A stretch of 64,000 nucleotides of DNA from assembly GCA_030063045.1 (NCBI GenBank), contig JAQSEB010000178.1, positions 286,581 through 350,580 on the forward strand, in the 5' to 3' direction. The position numbers were made by a program, and so were the translations under genes. The stretch is from Pratylenchus scribneri (lineage: Eukaryota > Nematoda > Chromadorea > Rhabditida > Pratylenchidae). The notes beneath the pieces are model-generated. The model saw only the letters and a program-made list of their open reading frames with translations, did no database searches and was not told the DNA's origin. This document shows, piece by piece, positions 57,101-64,000 of the stretch (the stretch's first letter is position 1; each line of letters opens with the position of its first letter).

Positions 57101-59566
57101 TATTAGAAAGACACAAAGCTAAATTTTTGTCTTACCACCAATTGACTTATTGAGGGGAACAATTAATTTTAAGGAGTCAAAAATGAATAAAATACGGAAA
57201 TAATTTAAAAGGACATGAATAAAAACGTACATAAGCAGAATTTTGCCAAATGTGGACAATGCGCCACCACCATTGCTGCTTCCATCGGCCCTGGAGACGG
57301 ATTGTGGGGAAGGGCAGCATTCAGTGCCGCAACATGTTTCCGAATTTTTACAGGTCCATACAATCTATATGCGCAAAATATGTTTGGGCTATATTCTGAT
57401 TATTTTCCATATATATTATATATAATATTAATAAATACCTATAAAAATCATTGAATTTACTATTTTGCGTCAAATTAGCATTTTACAAAACTAGCCAATC
57501 TAAATTTTAGGGCTGATTTAGACAGGGCTTATTAAGAGAAAAAAATTTTTCAATTTATTAAGGTTTATTTGATATGAAAGGTTTAAAAGAAAGGCTAAGT
57601 TTTATTGCCTTAAAAATGCTGACTTTACTATCAAGAAAGTTTATTAATTCAATGATTTTTATGGCTAAATTAATTATTATTAGTATATTAACCTGTTTTG
57701 GTCTGGTTCCATTCGGGAATGTGGCCTGTAAATTAATAAAAATAGAATTTAGAATTAATCATAATTTATCAGCAGAGATTGATTATTAAGGGTTTATTAA
57801 TGTTGTCGAATATGTTAATGTTTCAAAATACAATATTTAATAATATATTAATTTGATACGCATTTTCTAATGGCTTATATTGAAAGCCAATTATTAATCT
57901 TTCTCTCATTTTATCCAATTAATACCAATCTTGTTAGCCCAATGCCAATATATATCATGGACTTGGCCATATTTATAAATGTTGGCATTGAGCTTACCAA
58001 AATGCCCAAATATCCACTAAAATATGTTCATCTATTCTTGTCACTTACATGCGCCAATGCCTGTTCCGGCGATGGAGTTGTGGTGGCCGGAGTGGCCCCT
58101 TCCGATGGGGTGGACACCGTAGTCGTCGTAGTTGGTGTGGTTTCGGCAATCAATTGGTCAAAACTGTAAGTGCAAATGTGCTCATCCGGTCGACGTTTTG
58201 CATATTCTGAGCCCCAATAATAATCTCGATTCTCATAATGGAATGGTCGATCGAAGGAGTGGATGATGGCCTTGCCTAAAGCAATGGCAAATTTATTTGA
58301 ATGGAAAAATGATGATTGTTTTCACTTATACCGTATTTTCTCTATTCCCTTATGTAATTATTTTTCAGAATATCTCTAAATAAGATAGGTTCTTATTAGA
58401 GAGTAGGCCTCTAATAGAGAAAATATGGCAAATTTTATTTCGTTAATGGCCTAAACAAAGCTCTTATTTATAAGATAATAGGTAAATTAAAATGAATTGA
58501 TAACGCAGAAAGCCATTTTCCAATAGGTATATTAGTTTAATCTTATTTATTTTTAATTTTTAAACAGGCTAGAAATTATAAACCCTTAGGTTTCTAGTGA
58601 AGAAAATGGCATAATCATATTTCTAGGAGGTTAATCTTATCTATTGGAAGGACTATTTTTGACTCGTTCCAGTTCTATAATTTTTATGTGAATATTTGTA
58701 AATGGTATTGTATTCCGTTCAGCACAAGGTATTGAATCGATGAATAAAAAATCGAATTAATTAATATTATCGAATCAATTAATATTTTGGCTAGGAGAAT
58801 ATTTGTAAAAATAAAATTTAAATGTGTCGAACCTGCTTCGAAGGCCAAAAGGCCACCCACAGTGCCAATGGCTGCTCCGGCCAATGCCGTTTTGAATGCA
58901 GAACTGCGCTGGGGTGAGCCCATCATTCCGGCACCGCCGCCAGGATGGAAACTGTAAAAGAAAGTGGATGAAAATTACAAATTATTCGGATAAAATTCGG
59001 GCTTACCTTCCTCCGCCTCCGGGCCTGTAATTTGGCTGCATACCGGGGCCACCACCAAAATGTGGCTGCTGTCCTCCGCCTGGAATAAGAGGAATAATTA
59101 TTTGAAAAATAATTTAAAAATTATGAAGATAAATAAAGACTATTTTAAGGTAATCGAACATTCTAATAGTTAGCAAAAATAATAAATAAAATGAAAAACA
59201 TGATTAAAGAAGAGGTTACTTATTATAGGACAAAAAAACATTGAAAAAAGATGTCCTCGGGGAACATTCCCTAAAAAACAAAGCCCTCAGAATCCATGAT
59301 TTTAAGTGATATGATGAGCTTTGAAATTGGTTCATTTTATTAAAATATTAAATTTTCTATTTTATTGCCTAAAAATGTCGGTTTTTTCAATTAGAATTTT
59401 TTTCTTTTTATTTTTTACCTGGTGCCGGATGTGGTTGAGGTTGTCGAGCACCGCCGAATCCTCTGGATCCACTGGAAGAACCGCCAAACTTTTTTGCCTC
59501 CAAACATTCGAACAGGAAAATGCCCAAAATTAGGAGGAGGGTACGGCGTTTGGATGGAATTGTCAT
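54117..59566 (-). CDS. CX-module type I membrane protein (346 aa)
   Basis: Eight exons, 59566-59419, 59079-59007, 58951-58833, 58275-58049, 57364-57231, 56518-56441, 55852-55725 and 54250-54117, in phase throughout. Order: signal peptide (TLLLILGIFLFECLEA); Gly/Pro/Gln-rich region (PHFGGGPGM, YRPGGGGSF); a hydrophobic Ala/Gly tract ALAGAAIGTVGGLLAFEAG; the CX module with RPFHYENRDYYWGSEYAKRR and ICTYSF; a Thr/Pro/Ser mucin-like stretch; IVWTCKNSETCCGTECCP; a membrane helix (GKILLIITIVGLLLCCCC); and a Gln/Asn/Tyr/Pro-rich cytoplasmic tail ending PPAPGYYEGQKY. The YYWG and CCGTECC signatures are those of the nematode CX module family. Role unknown; cell-surface. A 1.1-kb foldback element sits in the last intron. 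Reading through the exon-6 donor would give a short-tailed isoform. Confidence 0.8.
54527..54540. repeat. Poly-C tract (14 C)
   Basis: C14 lies just outside the left arm of the foldback element; a matching C13 lies at 55428-55440 near its right arm. Others: C10 at 36739-36748, G13 at 62460-62472. Confidence 0.85.
54570..55690. mobile_element. Large foldback element (~220-bp arms) in the CX gene's last intron
   Basis: Left arm ~54583-54812 and right arm ~55449-55676 are inverted and nearly identical over more than 200 bases (e.g. ACGGTTCCAGGGGTGCGCGG against its reverse complement near 55498). Between them, a ~135-bp unit around AAATGGATGCGAAATGGC is repeated (starts near 54835 and 54970), and TTAAGCCGGATTAAG words alternate in both orientations. 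High arm identity suggests recent insertion or gene conversion. No coding sequence. Confidence 0.85.
56700..56935. repeat. Inverted repeat in CX intron 5
   Basis: TAAAACTGAAATTTATACAC near 56716 faces GTGTAAATTTCAGTTTTA near 56877; GGGTTAGGGGTTCGGAGC in the centre resembles words in the foldback element. Confidence 0.6.
57930..58000. repeat. Copy of the small hairpin family in CX intron 4
   Basis: CAATGCCAATATATATCATG and ATAAATGTTGGCATTG face each other, a diverged relative of the hairpin at 19746. Confidence 0.55.
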
Positions 59567-61902
59567 TTGTAAAAGATTCTTAAAATACCGTAGATAAAAT
59601 TTTATGAAAATGAAATTATGGCGAATACATAAATGGGTTATCGCGAATTAATTTTATAAGGAATTTTTCGTCATTTAATTACAAATACGGTGATTTTTTT
59701 AAATATAAATTTAAATTGGAAATGAACTGGTAGAGAAGGAATTAGTGGATTTGATAGAAATTTCAAAAGTTTATGACCAAAAAATTGGTAAAATTGTCCG
59801 TAATCGGATAATTTGGCCATAATTTTCTGTTCAATTATGTTTTGATCAATCATTTTGATATGAAAATGCGCTATATAAAGAGATTAATCTAAGTAAATGT
59901 TTTATTAATTATTTATATTATAGCTGAGATTGGCTAATATTGAAAAAAGGGTAGGCGTGTGGATTGTTTAAAAATTTCGTGATTAAGTCAAAAAAAAAAC
60001 TATTGATGACAGAATATAATGACTCTAAAAATCTATGAAAATTACTAAAAATTAATTATTGAATTACTAAAATTTTGATCAGGAACCATTTACCCAAATA
60101 ATTGATTTGTTGCTGCGAAAAAAAATGCGCACATGCGGGGAAAATGGGATGATTTTTTTGACTTGGGAAACTGGTTATTTTCAATTGGAATAGGGCGGAT
60201 TATTTTTTGGATTCGGATTCCTCTATGACTTTTTTTTGTAAACAAAAACTCTATGAAAATGTTAATAGGGAGGATAAAAATGGAAAATGCGAGAATTAAG
60301 CGATTAATTTTTGTTTTGTCAAAAATAACATTTATTGATTGGAAGAATTTTAGGTGTGATTTTTAGCGAGATTTCGTGAATGGCCACGGAACGATAACAC
60401 TCATCCCTCTATTTATTTGTTTTGATGGAACGAAAAGTGCATGTGAATTTTGAGCACTGTACAATATCTCAACAATCTTTTAGGCCCACCAATACTTTTG
60501 TACCATTGAATCATTCATGTAGATTATTTTGATATTAATTAAAATGAGGTGAAGAATTATGCCCAATTTTGGCCTAATTTGCCACTTTTTGATCATAATT
60601 TTTGACCAATGCAATTTCTAATCAAATCCTCCAGCCCTTTCTCTAATCAATTCATATTCATATTAAGCTATTCATATAAGATTTTACTAAAAGACAAAAT
60701 CGGAAATTTGGGAGAATAACATTTCATAATTTAACTGCCGAAAGGGAAATTTTCCTCATTTATGCTGACGAGGCAAAAATTGGATTGTTGAGAAATGTTC
60801 AAAAAGTGGGTGACAAGCAATCAGCAGCAGCAGGTGGGATGAAAATCGAGAGGGAATAAAGGGAGAATCGAGAAATTAGTGGTTTTATGGGAGAGATGAT
60901 TAGTAAGCGGACGCGCGCGCGGCTCTTAGGGGGGAATGGCGCATGAATTGTTTGGTGAGCTGTTGAAATGAAATTGGATTTTTGGTTCTTGTTGACCTTG
61001 AATTTTGTCAATTACCATTTTCATTTAGGGGTCATTATTATTGTTCAGCAAAAAATTAGCTATATTTACTATAAAGTCTAACTTATCCATGGAAAAATGT
61101 TTATTGCTTTTTGTTTGTTGGATTAGAATCTTAATGAGAGTTAAATTATTCAGAATCATGTTAACTAACAAAGAAATCAGAATTTTTGAAATCCACTAAT
61201 CCAAGAATTGGAAAAAATTAGGACTACGAAAATTGAGATGAAAATCAAACTCAATCAAATCCCGGAAATACGGTTCGGGATCCAGGTTTATCTTGGTGCT
61301 ACCAGTCCCGACCTGATCTCTAAAATTGATCCTACTTCTAAATTAAAGGAAAATAGATCATATGGAAAGTTTTCCACATATCTTTAAAGATTCTTGGACC
61401 AAAAAAGGCTTCAATTTTTAGGTGGTTCGTGGTTTAGAATAAATTTTATATAAGCCAAAACAAAGAAGCAGGGATGATGTGGAAATTGGAAAATTTGAGG
61501 AGGGGGTTGAAAATTTTAAGCAGATTGGTGGAATTGATTGGAAAATGTTGATGACGAATTCATTTTTAGGAGGAAAAGAGGGTGAATGACGGTGAAGAGG
61601 AGAATGATGGCTGCGCGCGATAGAAAACATTGGAGGTGAGGCTGGAGGGAATATAATGCGCAGCAATTGTCTCCCCGTAGGGGAGAAAATCGATTCATTC
61701 TTTTGTGATGACGATGATTTTGGCTGAATGAAGGCGATTTGGTTTTTAATGTTGGGAGGGAAAAGAATGGGAGAATGAGGATAATTTTAATGAAGGGGAC
61801 GATTTTAGAGTTCTTTTAAATTTTTAAAGTAGTTCCATAATTGTTAGGTAATTATAATTAGGTTAAAATTTCAATATATTCAATTCGGCGACGCAAATGG
61901 TA

Positions 61903-62051
61903 ATGCTGCGCCTACATAAAAACTGCAAAATTTTTGCAGCAAAAAAGATAATGGAAAAAGAGGAGATTTTCTGCAAAAAAAAACTGCATGCAGCAAATTC
62001 TCCTCTTTTTCTTGCTGCAAAAATTTTGCAGTTTTTATGTAGGCGCAGCAT
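61903..62051. repeat. 149-bp hairpin with perfect 40-bp arms
   Basis: Arm 61903-61942 (ATGCTGCGCCTACATAAAAA...) is the exact reverse complement of 62012-62051. The inner part also pairs (GAAAAAGAGGAGA against TCTCCTCTTTTTC). A tRNA B-box-like GCATTCGATTC follows at about 62083. It may be a MITE or a transcribed hairpin source of small RNAs. Confidence 0.8.
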
Positions 62052-63045
62052 AAAGTGCCCATTTTATAGAGCAAGGGATTGCGCATTCGATTCTCAATGA
62101 TCGTAAATAATTTTTTTCCGATATTTAATCTCTGGCCACAAATCAAATCTTGAGTCCTATCCCAGTGGATATATTAATCGAGCTAGATGGTACAAAGAGC
62201 TCACAATAAGAATGTATGAGGCGAGCACATGGGTCTAGTTAAATTTTATATTTGTACGAATTTTGGTTAGGATTGTGGCCTCGAAATATGAAACCAAGCG
62301 AAAACAACCTTCATTTTCTCTTTCCCATTCTATTCTTGACCCATAATGTAAAAAATGTAAACCCGAAAGAATAAAAGGGAGAAAGGAAAATGATGATGGC
62401 GAGAGGATTATTGGAATTAGGTAGGCGCGCATATTATTGACAAAAGCAAAATGGGGAGAGGGGGGGGGGGGGAATGACACCATAGACAACAAAATGGTGA
62501 GAAAAACAAAATTTTCTCATAAAAATTTTATAACTTAATATTTCAGTCAATGACTGTTCTGGGCCAGAACTTTGGATATATTGGGCCCATGACAGTAGAG
62601 GCTTATTAGTCTTTGCTGAGAAAATTTGATTGATAATTAATTAATCTTTAAAGTGCTAGGAAAGTTGAATCATGGGACTCAAATGAAAACTGTTCGGTTT
62701 TATAAATTTTGGTCTTTGGGCTGCGAGAGGATCATATATGGAATATGGATATGCTGATGCTTTTTGCGTAAACCAAAACAAAGCCACTTTGCATGCTGCC
62801 TTTTCTCTCTGTTGTCATGGATACATATACATATATTTGAGAAGAGAATGGGGAATCGAAGTAATTTGATGAAATCAATTTTGCTCATTTACCGGGAGCA
62901 ATTTTGGGTAATGATGATGAAACAATTATTAAAGAATTATGAGATGAATTGAGTGCAAATATTGCCTTTGTGAATTTCTTTATCAAATTCGATTCAACAT
63001 TTTTAAACTAATTCACTTTATACATAAGAAAAATGGCATAAACAT

Positions 63046-63325
63046 AGTGTGGTTTGTGCGTTCAAAGGCCCTTTATGGGTCCAATGGCGCTTTATGCGTC
63101 CAATAAAAACAATTATACGTCCAATGAAAGTTTAGGTAGTTTTTATGGCTCGAGGAAAGGTCTCGGATCTCGGTCTAGGCTAAGTTAGGGCTCAGCTTGG
63201 TATTTAGGATAGATTAGGATAGGTTTTAGGGCTAGGGGCAAGATTGAAAATATTTAAATTGGACGCATAAACCATAAAGCACCATTGGACTCATAGCGAG
63301 TCTTTGAACGAACAAACTGCACTAG
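63046..63325. mobile_element. Inverted-repeat element near the right end
   Basis: AGTGTGGTTTGTGCGTTCAA near 63048 faces TTGAACGAACAAACTGCACT near 63305, with inverted similarity extending ~60 bases (GTCCAATGGCGCTTTATG). TCCAAT recurs inside. Target duplication not clear. Confidence 0.6.
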
Positions 63326-63684
63326 AACCAAAAATTCTGGGTTTTATATCAAAGATATATATGAAATATGATATTGAATGCTAAAATTTTATATAATTTA
63401 AAATTACTGAATTATAAAAGACACTAGACTTTTGAATATCATATCACTTTCCCAGGAAGAGCTATGGACAAAAAAATTAAGCAGGTAATTAAACTAAATG
63501 AATCAACGATATAATCATGCTTCTTTATCCATCTAAACCGAAAGAAAAATTTAAAAGATTTAGTGTAGAATAGACAATCTTTAGATAGATATAGGTAGAT
63601 AGTATAGAAATAGAATTTCTTCTTTAAATAATGTTCTTTCTCTTCATCTTTTTCAACTCAATCGGTAATCTTTCCTCTCATTCT

Positions 63685-64000
63685 TCATTCCTTTTCCGCC
63701 TCATCCATTCCATTCTTCTTCTCTTCTTCCTCTTTTGCATCCGATGAAGGAATAACCTTGCCACTTTCTTTATCAATTTTCTTTGCTAAATCTTTCTCAA
63801 TATTGTTCAAAATTTTGAAAATTTCCTCATTGACTCCTTTCACTTGATTGAACACTGTTTTTTTGCAATTTTTCTACTTTTCCAACCAAATTTTTTATGC
63901 ACTTCCCGGATTGTTTCCACATTTTTAATGTCTTTAATTTTTTTAGATAAAATTGAGGAAAATAAAAGTAAAAGAAATTTTGACAACCGAATTTTGTGTA
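63685..64000 (-). pseudogene. 3' part of a coiled-coil-like gene, with two apparent frame breaks
   Basis: The minus strand encodes a C-terminus GVNEEIFKILNNIEKDLAKK ... EEEEKKNGMDEAEKE ending at TGA (63685-63687). Upstream, a plausible continuation changes frame twice, at two A-runs (AAAAAA near 63890 and AAAAAAA near 63866): SKKIKDIKNVETIREVHKK in one frame, LVGKVEKLQKN in another, then KTVFNQVKGVNEE. Each needs a one-base change in a homopolymer. This is either a decaying gene or uncorrected homopolymer error in the assembly. The gene continues beyond the window. Function unknown; charged, heptad-like. Confidence 0.45.

Larger units (their letters stand above)
59567..63684. other. 4.1-kb gene-poor stretch
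   Basis: No supported exon on either strand. It contains the two inverted-repeat elements listed here, a G13 tract (62460-62472), and GC-richer patches near 60820-60960 and 61540-61690 upstream of the CX gene that might be regulatory. Confidence 0.5.

Noticed and set aside
62062..62105. tRNA after the 62-kb hairpin
   Set aside because: Only a B-box-like word is present; no A box or stems.

Overview
The window is nuclear DNA of a nematode. It is AT-rich, its genes are split by many small introns with TTTTCAG/TTTNAG-type acceptors, several start codons sit just downstream of a bare splice acceptor (the pattern of spliced-leader trans-splicing), and two encoded proteins (a CX-module membrane protein and a paired-FLYWCH protein) have nematode-typical architecture. 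I cannot name the species; a clade IV (tylenchine-type) nematode is a guess from base composition only. All gene models below are my own exon joins, made by keeping GT..AG borders and reading phase consistent; each adds up to a whole number of codons.

Layout. 1-17.2 kb is gene-poor: one short secreted-peptide gene (640-1015), a hAT-type MITE with an 8-bp target duplication (1179-1815), tRNA-Val(CAC) and tRNA-Thr(AGT). 17.3-25.1 kb holds a 14-exon leucine-rich-repeat transmembrane receptor (746 aa), with a second hAT-like element in an intron. 25.7-32.4 kb (minus) and 45.4-48.6 kb (plus) hold two divergently placed paralogues of a family I do not recognise by name: a mitochondrial-type presequence followed by three pairs of alternating modules whose beta-beta-beta-beta-alpha pattern resembles PUR/Whirly single-strand nucleic-acid-binding repeats. 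Between them lie two small coiled-coil genes (one broken by a 5-bp duplication), an Ala/Gln-rich gene, a two-finger FLYWCH gene, a Harbinger-like MITE, and a DNA transposon with perfect 37-bp terminal inverted repeats and a 6-bp target duplication that still carries a spliced transposase-like gene. 49.1-53.2 kb holds a cytidine deaminase and a secreted C-type-lectin-like protein. 54.1-59.6 kb (minus) holds a CX-module type I membrane protein with a glycine-rich, prion-like N-terminal region, interrupted by a large foldback element. The last 4.4 kb has inverted-repeat elements and the 3' part of a gene leaving the window with two apparent frame breaks.

The genes do not form an operon or pathway that I can see. 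The strongest candidate for something undescribed is the pair of mitochondrial-presequence, PUR-like repeat proteins; the 6-bp-TSD transposon is second. Introns and intergenic DNA are full of small inverted-repeat elements, minisatellites and C/G homopolymers.
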